Source: Dentipellis sp. KUC8613 (taxonomy: Eukaryota > Basidiomycota > Agaricomycetes > Russulales > Hericiaceae). Taken from it: 64,000 bases of DNA. The notes beneath the pieces were generated by a model that ran no database searches, was not told the DNA's origin, and worked only from the letters and a program-made list of their open reading frames with translations. Location: assembly GCA_002286715.1 (NCBI GenBank), contig NSJX01000035.1:228455-292454 (forward strand), in the 5' to 3' direction. Below, piece after piece: positions 20,861 to 32,642 of this stretch (its first letter is position 1; each line of letters opens with the position of its first letter). The translations under genes were made by a program, and so were the position numbers.

Positions 20861-23059
20861 ATGGGACCAGCACATACTACAACTCATGACTCTGACCTCT
20901 CAAAAATCGTGCGCGACCAGCGCAAACACGTTCGTGTCGTCTTGTCTCAATTTATACCGTAGATTGCTCAAATAGCACCATTTAGATCGCTCACCTCGAA
21001 CTGCAGCTTCGTGCGCACGAATGCCGTGCCTCACAGCTGCAGGAGCGACTCTTGGTAACACTAGATACCCTGGATGCCACGCAGTTGGCGCACACCCAGG
21101 AGCTGATGGCCGAACAGCGCGAGAAGGAAAAACTGGCGCACACCGTGCACGTCTACGCGCAGTCTCTGAGGTCCGTGGAAGCAGAGCGCGACGACCTCAG
21201 AGACGCCGTCGCGCAGCTCGTCGAGAAAGGTGCGGTGATCCGGATGTGTCTGCGAGTGCGAGCCTGGCTCACCCTCGCCCCTCGGCCTTCGTTCTTCGTT
21301 CCTCGCGGCCCTGACTGCCTCAGTCGATCTCTGCAACGACTTCTCGCTATGGCCACATACGGCCCTGCACCAGACCTCGCTCGCGGGTAAGTTCCCCCCT
21401 CGCGCCATCTACCCCCGTACCTTTCTCCCATCTGCATCTGCATCTGCCACCGCGCCGTGATTGACACATACCGTCAGCAGACCACGTTGCCGGAGACCGG
21501 GCCCCCCGGGCGCGCGTCCCCCCCGCCGACGCAGATGCCCTGGCGTACGCGTCCTCCCTAATCGCGTCGCTCAGGGCCGAGTGCGACGCGGAGCGCACGG
21601 CACACGCGCGGACGGCAGCGGAGGGCAAGGCCCAGGTCGCGCAGCTGCAGGCCAGCATCGCGCGCCGCGAGGCCGAGCTCGAGGCCCGCATCTCTGATCC
21701 CAAGTGTCCGACCTGTGCGCTTCTGCAGGCCGGCCGCTGGGGTACGGGGGCGGGCGGGAGCCCGCGCGCGGCAACGAAACGGATGTCGCGCGAAGAGGCG
21801 ATCCGGGTGCTCGAGCAGTCGTCTGCGCGGAACCACCGGCTGACGGTCGAAGTCGATACGCTGATATCGAAGGTGGGTGCATTGTTACGCGTGCTATCTC
21901 GTCTGGCGGTGCCCTGATAGTTTGCGGAATGTGTTGCAGCTCGAAAAGGCTCGCGAGCAAGAGAATACGGACAAGGAGCACGGCGACGGGTCGCCGCAGC
22001 ATTCCGCGCGCCACGCTTCTGCTCGAGCTTCTGATGCCGCCGTTGACGTCGCAGAGGCAAAACACGGGGCTAGCAAAGCTGTATTGGATGTAGCCCAGAC
22101 ACCCATCGCGAGGCACAGCACGCGCAACAGCAGCAACAATAGCAGCGATCTCGCTGATTTTGCGAAGCAACGGGGGTCATCAGAGCCCGTCGTGTTGTTA
22201 GATCGTCAAATCGATGCGCTGGCGAGCGATCTCGATGCTCTCAGATCAGAACGCCGTCTCCTGGTAGCCGCAATCGCATCTCAGCAACCTTTCATGGTGC
22301 GTCCACTAATTCATACACATATCCACGTCCACATCCACCCACATATAATCATACACCGCCAAACGGAACTGATGCCACACCCAGCCACCGACTGCCGCAT
22401 CAGATACGGTCCACCACGACGACCCCGACGACGACCCCGACGCCGCCTTCGCACACGTCCTCCTGATCGAACACGAGTGCCTACGGTGCGTTCGCTCCGC
22501 CTGATTGCGCCCTCGCCCTTCTGACAGCGACACCGCACCACGCACGTCGCCCGCGCGCTCCAGGCTGACAGCCGTCGAAGCCACGCTGCGCGGCGACCTA
22601 TCGGCAACCAAACGCGCCGCTTCTGCTCGGGAACACGTCCTCCGCAGGGAAATCCGCGCCCTGCGCGCGTCTGCGGATCTCCTGCAGGATCAGGGCGGTG
22701 ACGGGGCGTCTGGGGCGGGCGAGCAGCCCATGGAGCTGGCGACGCCTTTGCAACCTGCTACCCAGCCGGCGGGCGCAGGCGCAGATGCGGACGAGGATGT
22801 GGATGCGGACTGGGACGTGCCGCTGATACATCTGTCGCCGCCCACGGAGACCTCGCCAGTCCCGCTCCCGGCTCCAGCTCCAGCTCCAGACCCACCCGAC
22901 TCGCCCGCGCTGCCCGCTGGGTTTTTGCTCGAGACGGCGGAGCTGGCGGACGTGCAGCACGGCCTCGAGGCGGCCGCTGCGGCGCTGCGGGAGAAGGAGC
23001 GCGAGCTGCACGTGCTCCGGGGCGAGCTGGATTCGTTGCACCGCAGGATCACACCTTAG
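20861..23059 (+). CDS. Unrecognised coiled-coil protein
   Basis: Not recognised. Seven exons (20861-20929, 20986-21229, 21324-21386, 21481-21872, 21940-22296, 22385-22485, 22528-23059) give 585 residues with all phases closing; the first donor (GTTCGT) is weak. The N-terminus and middle form coiled coils rich in Leu, Glu and Arg (IAHLELQLRAHECRASQLQE; LIASLRAECDAERTAHARTA). A CPTCALLQAGRWG motif lies between two coiled segments. The C-terminal half has an acidic DADEDVDADWDVPLIHLSPP stretch, a Pro-rich linker and a final coiled coil (LREKERELHVLRGELDSLHR). A structural or scaffold role (spindle pole, cytoskeleton or septum) is possible, but nothing specific supports one. Confidence 0.75.
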
Positions 23060-23626
23060 TGCTTATGCCTTAGGGGCGGGAGCATCACCGCGAAGCACGA
23101 AGCACGCGTGCCGCGCGCAGCAGCAGCATGCCGTGATGATCACCTCACCTCGCCTTGCCTCGCGTCGCCTTTTCTGAACGTCAGGATCTACGCATGCGGC
23201 GGACGCGCTGTCAGTGATTCAGACGCTTCCATTTCCGTTTGCCGGACATCTCGTCTTCTCCGAGACGGCACTGGATGCCCAGATGCAGATGTGGATGCAG
23301 ATGCAGATGCAGATGCGGATTTAGATGTAGATGCAGATGTGGGACACTGTTATCTTTTGTTGCTGTTTTTGTTGTTGTTTCCATTGCTGCTGCTGTCGTT
23401 TTGGTTTTGATTTTTGATTTTCGATTTTGTTGCTGTTTATGTTTATGCTTATGTTTTTGGAATAGCTTTCGTTCGTTCGTTCGCTCGCTCGCTCGTCTAT
23501 CGCGTACAATGTACACGTCCCAATACGACCTCCTTCCCTCCCATATTCGCGTACCATGTACACTTATCACAATAATCCAATCAGCCTACCACATCACATC
23601 CACAGTAGACTACCCAGTACAACGCC
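23060..23626. other. Convergent intergenic region with GATGCA repeat
   Basis: Lies between two gene 3' ends. It contains a degenerate hexanucleotide repeat (GATGCA/GATGTG) at about 23278-23342, followed by T-rich sequence with repeated TTTTGTTG and TCGCTCGCTCG motifs to about 23500. No credible gene. Confidence 0.6.
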
Positions 23627-24529
23627 CTACGAGCCCCTCGCGCCCCCGCCCCGCCGCTTGCCCTCCCTCCCCCTCGGCTTCGGCGGGTCCACATACGCCA
23701 CCGGCGGGCCCCTCAGATCCGCCCAGCGCTGCCACGTCTCGCGCGGGCCCTTCGCATGCGGCACCTCGCTCGGCGGGCGCGGCACGCGCTCCTCGCCCTC
23801 GTCCCCAAATCCATCCCCATCCCCATCCCCGCCGCCCCTTCCACTTCCACTTCCACTTCCGCCCGCATCGCGCTTCAGCGGCGTCCCCGGCGCGTACGAC
23901 GCCACGGTGACCCGCTTCGTCTTCGCGTCGAGCGAGAGCACGCGGTGCGTCTGCTCCGCCCCGCGCAGCCCACCCGCGTCCCCCCCTGCCCCTCCCGCGC
24001 CTGCCTGCCCGAGCGTGGGGAACGCGCCCGCGGCGGCCCGCGCGTCCTCGAGCGCGCGCAGCCGGGCGCGCTCCTCGCGCGCGAGCGTGTCGTCCAGCTC
24101 GGCCTGCAGCTGCGCGAGCAGCGCCGCGCGCGCGGGGGGCGTGAGCAGCGGCGCGCCGCACGCGGGGCAGGGCGCGTGCGGGCGCTGGAGCGCGCAGAGG
24201 ACGAGGCCGCAGCGCTTGCAGAGCGGGGTGAAGCGCGAGAGCGGGTGGCTGCGGGCTGGAGAGTAGAGTATCACATTGAGGAGTAGGGGGTTAGTGGAAT
24301 GGTGAGGCGCACCTTGGCAGAAGCACGCGGGTGCGCTGTGCGTGGGCGGCGGGGGCGGGGCGTCCGGCTGCAGCGCGGCGATGAGCGCGTCGAGGCGGCG
24401 CGCGGCGGGGCTGCGCGGGGGCGCGTTCTCCTTGTCTTTGCCCTTGCCCTTGCCCTTCTGCTTCGCGGGCTGCGGCGAGGGCTTGCGCGCGGGGCGCAGG
24501 GCGTCGGATGTCCAGGCGGTGTGGTGCAT
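23627..24529 (-). CDS. TRIP4/ASC-1-type C2HC5 zinc-finger protein (Rqt4-like)
   Basis: Two exons (24529-24313, 24255-23627) give 281 residues; the 57 bp intron is a multiple of three and can be mistaken for coding. Splicing joins ACFCQ to ARSHPLSRFTPLCKRCG, followed by LVLCALQRPHAPCPACGAPL. This is the C2HC5 zinc finger defining activating signal cointegrator 1 (TRIP4) and yeast Rqt4. In yeast and animals these belong to the ribosome-quality trigger (ASCC) complex with a Slh1-type helicase that splits collided ribosomes. The N-terminal KGKGKGKDKENAPP patch is basic. The C-terminal part has LSLDAKTKRVTVASY and a Gly/Asp-rich linker. The ASCH domain of animal TRIP4 is missing, as in fungi. The function is inferred from the family. 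Confidence 0.85.
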   Translation of the reverse strand: MHHTAWTSDALRPARKPSPQPAKQKGKGKGKDKENAPPRSPAARRLDALIAALQPDAPPPPPTHSAPACFCQGAPHHSTNPLLLNVILYSPARSHPLSRFTPLCKRCGLVLCALQRPHAPCPACGAPLLTPPARAALLAQLQAELDDTLAREERARLRALEDARAAAGAFPTLGQAGAGGAGGDAGGLRGAEQTHRVLSLDAKTKRVTVASYAPGTPLKRDAGGSGSGSGRGGGDGDGDGFGDEGEERVPRPPSEVPHAKGPRETWQRWADLRGPPVAYVDPPKPRGREGKRRGGGARGS

Positions 24530-26656
24530 GGCTGGTGCGGGTCTGAGGTGCAGATGGCGGGATGATGCGAGGCTGACTCTGAGGCTGCACGCGTCCAAGC
24601 GCCCGGGGCATGCGTGCCGTGCGTGCCGTAGGGGCTCCGCGGGCGGCGCCTGGATTGGGTTTGCAAATTCACAGCTGGGGCCGCCCGTTGAGGCAAGCTC
24701 AAGGCGCCGCGGAAAATTTTGGCGCGTCACAGCACCCACGGGCGTATATATGTACATGTATAGGTACACACGCAGGCGGGCTACGTCCGCGGCCGCTGGG
24801 GCCCGCGTCGTGTACAAGCGGAGTCTGGGGGATGCGCACGGCGGACTGCTTCTGGTTGAAACGGAGAAGAATCATTTCAGGGACAGCGCTACGGATATGG
24901 ATACGTATGCATGCACATGTGGATTTGCATCTAGCGTGCGACGCAGCGAGAGCCCGCTCTAATCTAACTATCGCGCCAATGGCACCCTCCCCTGGGGCCC
25001 CACGCGCCCTGGCCGCAGCGCAGTCGCCGTGCGCGCGGGGCGAGGGCAGCAGGAACCAGCGCCGAGTCACTCTGACGGGCTGATCGTCACCGCGCAGGCG
25101 CTCGCCAGGAGTCAGTGCCACCGCGTCGTTGGTGGAGATGAGATCCTCCCCGCACGTTCTGCGCCATCGACTCTTTCTGAGATCGCCCTGCCCCGCCGCG
25201 ATGGGATCCCTGCGCGCATGATGCAGCCTTCGTCGGCATCGTGTCACCGCTGGCAGTGGCTTGCGCGACAATGAGCCTGGGATCAGAAGCACGGAGCACG
25301 CGTCGAAGACGCGCCATCTGACCAACTCTGCGCCCGCGGTATTTTCAGGACGCAGCGGCCCAGCCCCTGCGCGGGACGCACCGAGCGCAGGGCCTGGACG
25401 GGCCAGCCAGGGGCGCCACGCACGCCGCAGAATTAATTCTAAAAAACCGTCAGATTAAACACGCTAGCGGACGCGAGCTCACTAGAATCCAGCATCCGCG
25501 CGTGCCTCCGCGGCGTTGCCTTTGCGTCTGCGTCTGCGTCGCGAGGGCACGCATCACGTACACGGACACGGACGGTCCAGCACGCACGCACGGAATTATT
25601 CGGTGGAGCGAGCGGCTGCGGCTGCGTCGGCGACGGTTAAGGTTCAGGCTCACCGCCCGCATGCGCTGCGCCAGGCGCCGTTCTCGGGCACGCAGGTGTG
25701 ACGACAGCATCAGCACGAAGCGCAGGGCATCAGGCGCTGCAGCGGGCTGATAGCTCGAACGGGGACGGGTGCGGCTGGAATCAGAGATGGAGACGGAACG
25801 GGAAGGGAAGACGACGAGGCGTGCCAGGGGCTGCCGTTCCGGTGCGTTTCATACGTTGCCTTGGCCATGTTGCGCGACGCAGAAAGTGAATGCGCGCGAC
25901 TTTTCGAGGCGGGGGCGACGGTGAAGCACGCCCGGATGCGCTTTTTTTGGGAACGCAGACGCTCACGCGCGGGAGGAAGCAGACGGCGATTGGTGTACGC
26001 TCCGTCGAGGGAGATGATACGAACAGCAGGACGGCAGTGCGCATGGGAGATGGAGCCCTTTTGGGGCGCGATGCAGCCAGACTGGTGGCAAGAGTAGGAA
26101 TGAATGCATCAACGGGTTCGAAGAGAACGCAGCATCAATCAGAATTCAGCAGGGTGACAGCCGCAAACCGGTGAGAGTGATTGGAACAGACGGTCGAAAG
26201 CAGCTGGCGGGCTGCCTGAAAAAAAAGAGGAGGTGTGAAGGCGTGGGGGGCGGGCTGCTAAATTAGTGTGGAGCGGAAATGAGGGGGAAATGGGCGAGAA
26301 ATGCGGGTGGATAGTGAGTTTTGGGTGGAGAGACTAGATCTGGAGGATCAGAGCCCAGGGTGTGGATCTAAGGAAATAATGAAGGCAAACGCTGGTGATG
26401 TTTGCAGGGTCGAGGTGATAAGGCCTGTGGGAGTGCGGGATGATCCGAGGATGTTCGCGGCGACCGAAAAGGCAGTGGGCCGAGAGGACGCCGAGAGGAG
26501 GCCGAGGATTGGGAAAGGCTCAGAGGCAGTCCCCGCCAGTCGCTGCCAGTCTTCTTCTGATACTTCCATGCTTTCTGCGCGCGCTATTTAGTTTTTTCCC
26601 TCATCCTACCGTCTCTCCATCACACCCATCACTCCCAGTCCACGGACAGCCTCGTC
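24530..26656. other. Intergenic 2.1 kb, divergent promoter region of the TRIP4-like and GATA genes
   Basis: Very GC-rich to about 25.9 kb, then purine-rich. Several ORFs exist by base composition alone and lack conserved content. The region probably holds long regulatory sequence for the GATA factor. Confidence 0.45.
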
Positions 26657-28086
26657 ATGCAGTACGTCCTTAAGAGCGTCCACAACCCACCCAACTCATC
26701 ATCACTCCGCCGCGACAGCTCGCCCCCCGACGATCCCCCCTCTCCCGATCCTGTCCCTCAACACCATCACAAACACTCTCCTCCTCGCGATCCCGACGCT
26801 CCCGACAGCCCTTCCTCGCACGACGATCAGGTGCGTCGCGCGCCACATCCCAGCGCGTCCAGTCCGCTCAACATTCCGCGCCACCCCCAGCCTGCCCCGT
26901 CCAGCACCAGCACAAAGGGCTCCCCGTCCCTGCGCCCCATCGCCAACGACCGCGTCAACCTCCCCCCACTCCTCTTCTCCATGCCCCACCGTATCGACTC
27001 GTCCGCGATCTCCGCGAGGTGCGATTACTACGAGCCCCCGCGGACCGTCTCTGACGCATCTTATCACGGTGCCTACAGGCTCAGAGATGACGAGACGCAT
27101 CCCTCTGGGCTTGTTCATGCCCACCCATCCCCACCTCCGATCGCCACCCTCTCCCAATCGCCCTCTCTCTCTGCCTCCTCCCTCGATCGATCTTCTGTTT
27201 CTTCCCCGGCCCCGACCGGCCGCTCCTCCGTCACCAGCATGATCCCTCCCTCCGCGTCCTATCCTCAGGTGCACTATACAGCCGACCCAGACCGCTCCGG
27301 CAGACTCTACTACCAGCACTCGCCACCCATCCACGCCGGTCACGAGCACTCGTATACCATCAACGGCGCCCCCGCCCCGCCCCGTGCGGCGCACTACCCG
27401 CCCCCTTCCCACGTCGTGCCCTCCCAGATCTCCGCCGCCCCGCCGCCGCATCACGGCCACGATTTGCCCTACCCCTTCCCCGGCGCGCACAACTTTGGCA
27501 GCGTCGTCTACACCGACGACGCCTCCATGAAACTCAGCGATCGTGTCCGCAGGCGCTGCTTCAACTGCTGCACCACCGACACCTCCACCTGGCGCCGCTC
27601 CAGCCTCAACCCCGGCAAAGTGGTAAGCACGCCCTCCCCGGCCGTCTCTTTCAGATTGACGGATCGTCCCCCTCTGATGCGCGCCACCCGCAGCTCTGCA
27701 ACAAGTGCGGCCTCTTCGAGCGCACGCACTCCCGGCCCCGGCCAGAGCAGTTCCCGCACAAGCGCGGGCCGCTCGCGACGTCCACGCTCAGGGCCGCGAC
27801 GGCCTCGCGCGCGTCGCCGCCGCAGGCCGCCGCGAACGCGGCGTCTGCACACTCACACCTCCCGGCGCTGCCCGCGCAGGCGCCGCCGCACCAGTACAAC
27901 CACCCGTCGATCGCGCCCCTGCTCTCGCGCGGCGACGCGCAGCACACCCAGCAGCCGCGCACGCTCCCCCAGATCCAGAGCTGGGCCGAGACGGGCGCCG
28001 TCCCGCCCCCGACGGCCAGGAGCCCCGAGCACGCGCACCGCCGCCAGTCGATAACTGTTACTGGCGGCCGCGCGCGGAGCCCCTAG
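26657..28086 (+). CDS. GATA-type zinc-finger transcription factor
   Basis: Nuclear DNA-binding regulator of GATA sites. Two exons (26657-27622, 27694-28086) give 452 residues. The single zinc finger spans the intron: CFNCCTTDTSTWRRSSLNPG then LCNKCGLFERTHSRPRPEQF, a C-x2-C...C-x2-C finger with 18 residues in the loop, near residues 298-335. The N-terminal 290 residues are disordered, rich in Ser, Pro and His (SSPPDDPPSPDPVPQHHHKH). The C-terminus is Ala/Gln-rich and disordered. No second finger, PAS or BTB domain is present, so it is neither a White Collar-type nor a clear AreA-type protein. Its target process cannot be inferred. It stands alone between two ~2 kb regulatory-sized gaps. Confidence 0.9.
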
Positions 28087-30420
28087 AGGGCGCTGCGGCT
28101 GCCGGCCTCCACGTTCCTTTGTCCTTCGTTCTCGCCGTCGCATCACTTCAATGGGTAGCTTCATTCTTGGTAATCGGGCCTCGCTCGCCGTGTACAAAGT
28201 ATAACCAGACCAACGTGCTTCGCTGTGTATCATTCCGCTCTCCTTCCTCTCTCTCCCTCTCTCTCTCTCTACCCTTCGCCCCGGCCCCGATATGGACTGT
28301 GTGCCCAGCACCGCGGGGCGCTGGCCGGCCAGCGCCCCTCCTGGCCTTAGACGTCGCCGGAGCACACGGCACACGGCCCACGGGGCACGGGGCACGGGCC
28401 GCGGGCACCCACTCGGACACTTCCCTTCTCTTGCCTCGCATTCGCATTCGCATTCTGCTTCCCGGCCCCCAAAAATGTATATTTTCTTGCTGTGCCCACT
28501 GCGTGCGTACCCAGTATTCCAGTATTCCAGTATCCCTGCGCCGCTCCCCGGTACATACCTGCCCGTCCGTATCCCGGAACGCTTGCCGGCTGCGTGTGGT
28601 GTGCGCGCGTTATATATCTCATATCATATCCCGTCATCTATGCCGTTGCCGTTGCCCCCGTCCCCGTCCGTCTGCTCTGTTATTGCTCCTCTCTCTCGCG
28701 CTCCGTGTCCATGCTGTATCGTATCGTAATTTATCGTGCATATTCCCCTCTTCCCTCGAGTCCTTGCAGCCGGCGAAAGTGCGGCTCGGCGTGATGGGTT
28801 CTCCCGCGGGGGATGCACGCGCGCGGGCCCGAGGCGGCGCGAGCATGTGGTCGAAGCGGCCACGGGAGCGGGCGAACGCGTTCAGAAGTCGAAGCGCGGC
28901 CCTGGGCAGGGCGGCTGCAGCTGATCGCGTGTGCTCTGCGTCTCTATCCTCGCCGTGACGCCCGCAACGCAGGCAGGTGCGCTCGCACGACCGCACGGCT
29001 GCATTTCGAAATTTTGCGCTCTTCTCCATCGCTAAGCGTGACGCGGTCTGCATGACCATTGACGCGCCCTTCTGGCACTGGCACTGTGACCCGTTGCCAG
29101 GCCCCGCTCTATCCCAGGCTTCGCAGATGCATTCAACATGGACATTCATATACATATTCAGCGCGGCGACCGGCGGGACTGGACTGCACCCACCGCGCGG
29201 GGCTTCTGCATTTCATACTTCCTTTCGCGGCGCGCGTTCCACTCACGCCCCATCATGCATCATGTGCGGGTGGATTAATTAGGGCCGCGTTCGGAGGTTC
29301 AGAGGCTCGGACGCTCGGAGGCACCCAGCGGCAGGTCCCACGGGCACTGGCTCTGGCACTGGCACCCTCCGCCGCCATCGTTGCGCTTCGAATTCTGCGA
29401 GTGCCAGTGAACCCTTCTTCTCGAGCTCGCAGCCGTCCGGCGTTTCGTCACTCATGTATACGTACTCGTACTACGGGGTGCACGCCTGTTTTGGATAGGG
29501 TGCAGGTTGATCCGGGATGTTCTGTGCGGGCTGGGGACTCTGATCTGCGGATTCGAAGCCGCCAAGCTGTAAGTAAGCTAAACTCGCAGACAGGGATACC
29601 TCTACCCGGCGGACACTCAATCCGAGCGCCCATAGCCATAATGACCAGAGTCGGAAATACGACGACCAGTAGACAGCATGTAGCTTAATGTCATGGTTAT
29701 ACTGGCTGGCAATAACGACGACGGCGGCGGCGGCGGGGGTATTGGCACTTAAAGTGGCATATCCTGCCAGTAGTGATCGATATTTGATCCAGTCCCAATC
29801 TCATTCACAATCTACGCGAACTCCGAGTCCGCTCATTATGATTATGATAATGATAATGTTGGGGACAGGCTTACTGGGACCGGAACACTGGTACAGTGAC
29901 ACGCAGATGCGGGCCAGATCTGGCATTGCAGTGACGCGGACGTTGCATTTGGGCTTCGGGATCATTAGTCACTTTCTCCGAACGTTAACGCAAGCCCGTA
30001 AGTACGTCCGCTGCGTTTCCGGCGGGCCCTGCATCAGTTACAGTTACAGTCTCGGACTGCACATCCATGATGCCCCCGTATTTGCGTGCGCTGTCAGCTG
30101 CTGCTTATGGGCGGGCGGATGCAACTTGCGATGCACGGCGTGTGATTTGCGGTGTGGGACGTGGGAGGTGCGTGCGCGCCCGCGGCCGAGCCCGTAGAGG
30201 TACGATGCCAGGAGACGAGCACGGCCAGATCGCGACGCGGGCCCCGGGGCTGCAGACGCGCGGGCGCCCTATACATATATGTCGGTATGTATGCATAATT
30301 TTGCTGCGCGGGGGCGCGTACGCGTACGTACTAATGATAGGTACCAACGGACCCACCGCCTCCGATGCCTATCAGACATGTACCCATCCCGCACCGCGTC
30401 AATACCCACCCCAGCCGCGC
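28087..30420. other. Intergenic 2.3 kb, no credible gene
   Basis: Between the GATA gene and the 3' end of the monooxygenase gene. GC-rich with CT-rich tracts (28240-28275), a GGCGG run (29715-29735) and an ATTATGATAATGATAATG tract (29835-29860). All ORFs appear compositional. Confidence 0.45.
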
Positions 30421-32251
30421 TCACGAGAGCGTGTCGATGGGCAAGCGGTAGCCCTCCCGCGCGAGCCGCGCCGCCGCGCCCGCATACGCGCCGTACGTGT
30501 GCTTCTCCGCATCGAAGTCGAGCAGCCACTCGGGGCGGGGCAGGTCCATCGCCGCACCGCGGTCCGCGGGCTTCGCGCGGTGCCACTTGTCGCGCGTGCT
30601 CTCGCCGAGCAGCTGGGCGAGCCGCACGCGCTTGTACCTGCATACACGGCTTGCTCGATTAGAGGCGATTCGCCGGAGAAGAGAAGAGCGCAGACGCACC
30701 GGAGGGACTCCCAGGTGCGCACGGCGTGCGGTACGCCGCCCTTGCCGCCGAGCTGGAGCGCCACCGCGAGCGCGACGCCGTCCTCGACCGCCTGCGAGGC
30801 ACCCTGCACGCTCGTCCTGGCGCCGCACACACAGCAGCGGAATCAAGTTATCAGGGACCGCATGGCGCATGTCGCAGGTGCATGTCAATGACGCAGCGCT
30901 ACGTAACGCGTGATGTCGAGGAATTAGGCTCACGGGAGGAACGGGTGCGCGGCGTCGCCGATCAGCGCGAGGCGCGCGCCCGCGCTCAGCCATGTCGGGA
31001 GCGGGTCGCGGTAGACGAGCTTCCAGTGGACGAAGGCGGGAGCTTTGGACAGGATCGCGGCGCAGCGCGGGTCCCAGTCTTTCACGATCTCGAGCACGGC
31101 GTCTTTGTCTCCTGGGAAGGACCAGGACTCGTCGATGTCGGCGTCATCTCTGCGCAGCGGGGTCGTCAATAGGTGACGCCGGTGACGAAGGGGGATACGC
31201 ACTTATGTGTGAGCACACAAGAGATGCTCGTGCCTCGTTTGCAGTTTGACGCGAGGAAGTGGACATCCTGGCCTACGGACGGTCCTGTCAGTGCCTGGTG
31301 TCGGATCAGTAGTCGTGATAGGGACAGGACTCACCAATCCATCCATATAGCACATCTTTGTCCTCCGCCAGGAAGCTCGTGAGTGGGTCGCGGTCGATGC
31401 CGACGGCCTGCGCATTGAACCACGTGCGGTAGATCGCATAGCCAGAGGATTTCGGTTTGTCGTCGACACCCTAGAAAATGGTCGGTGAGGAATGCATAAC
31501 AAGGACGGAGAGGTGCGAACGGAGCTCACCAAGACGAGCCTGCGCGCGGTACTCCGCACGCCATCAGCGCCAACGACGAGGTCTGCGGACATACGTTTAC
31601 CATTGACGACGACGCCCGCCTCGCCCGCCTCTGGATCCTCCCAGAACTCTGACACGGGATGTCCAAGACGGATATCGATGCCGAGTGATTTCGCATGGTC
31701 CAGTAATATCTCGTATATCTCGCCGCGGTGACCGTTATACGCGTACGAGTCGAATTGCGCCTGCGGGAACGGCTGTACCTGAAGCAGCTCCCCGCTGGGG
31801 TTGTGAATACGAAATTCGGACGCGTGACCGCAGATAGGCCAAAGCTTGTCGTGCAGCCCCCAACGCGAGAAGAAGCGGCCTGAATTGAAGTTGAAGCTGA
31901 TAACCTGCACAGGCACAAAATGTTACGACAAGAGGTATAAGAGGCGCGCTGCCGTACGCACGTCGCCTACATCGATATATCGGTTAGGAATTCAATAGAA
32001 TTAGATAAAGACAGCCGGAGGCACGGACCGACATTTTTCACTTCTGGGTATTTTTCGAGAATGGTGACTGAGTGTCCTTTGCGCACCGACTCGATTGCGC
32101 ATGCAAGGCCGGCAAAGCCACAGCCTACGATGATGATGCGGATGCCAGAAGAATTGGGTGGAGCAACCTGGGCAAAACCAAGCTCGCGAAGCTCGTCGTC
32201 GGTCAGCTCGACGTGGGCGCCGTTTCGCTCAGAATGGGGGTGGGCGTCCAT
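30421..32251 (-). CDS. FAD-dependent monooxygenase (salicylate hydroxylase-like)
   Basis: Flavoprotein hydroxylase of the aromatic-ring monooxygenase superfamily, expected to use NAD(P)H and O2. Eight exons: 32251-32029, 31966-31962, 31904-31530, 31470-31335, 31284-31203, 31149-30934, 30816-30700, 30637-30421; 456 residues, all phases closing. Exon 2 is only 5 nt and is needed to keep frame (KNVG-DVISFNFNSG). The FAD site is IIIVGCGFAGLACAIESVRK with a terminal acidic residue in VTILEK. The DG motif is DLVVGADGVRS. The second FAD motif is ARLALIGDAAHPFLP, followed by QGASQAVEDGVAL. No signal or membrane segment. Substrate unknown. It shares a 391 bp divergent promoter with the thiolase, which may couple it to aromatic or fatty-acid catabolism; that is inference. 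Confidence 0.9.
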
Positions 32252-32642
32252 GGCACGCGTGGTGTGCCATGGCGCGCTCGCAGACGCGTTTTTATGGGCA
32301 GCGGCGAGCGGACAACCGCGGGAACGACGGCGCAGACAATGTGGTCGAGGAGCGTGTGCGCCGATGATCGCACGGAGAAACAGGCTGCGTGACTATGGGC
32401 AGGGGTCGAGTGTGCCGTGAACGTTGCCTATCGCGAGCTCCTGAGCGCGATGGTCGGCACCACGCCCTCCCATCCACGTGATCTCTGTCCCTAACCCCGC
32501 CCTATGGCTAGGGGTCGGCACACAAACACGTGCTAAGAAATCAACTGCTTCGGCCTTCCCCACCTTTCCCCGGACTAGCTCTGTCTTTATAACACGCACG
32601 TCCTTTCGCTAGACCCTTCATTTCTGTTCTCGCTCCCCCATC
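32252..32642. promoter_or_regulatory. Bidirectional promoter between monooxygenase and thiolase
   Basis: 391 bp between two divergent start codons. TATAAC at 32588-32593 is 50 bp before the thiolase ATG and is followed by pyrimidine-rich sequence. CACGTGAT-type sequence lies near 32475 and an ACACGTG near 32527. Shared regulation of both genes is possible but not shown. Confidence 0.5.

Noticed and set aside
24699..25325. Minus-strand ORF of 208 codons upstream of the TRIP4-like gene
   Set aside because: Composition-driven, no motif, and no splice-supported extension. It lies in what looks like promoter DNA.
25262..25337. tRNA-like stretch on the minus strand (CAGAGTTGGTCAGATGGCGCGTC region)
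   Set aside because: It has a D-arm-like and a short hairpin segment, but no matching acceptor stem and no valid T-arm. At most a degenerate tRNA fragment.
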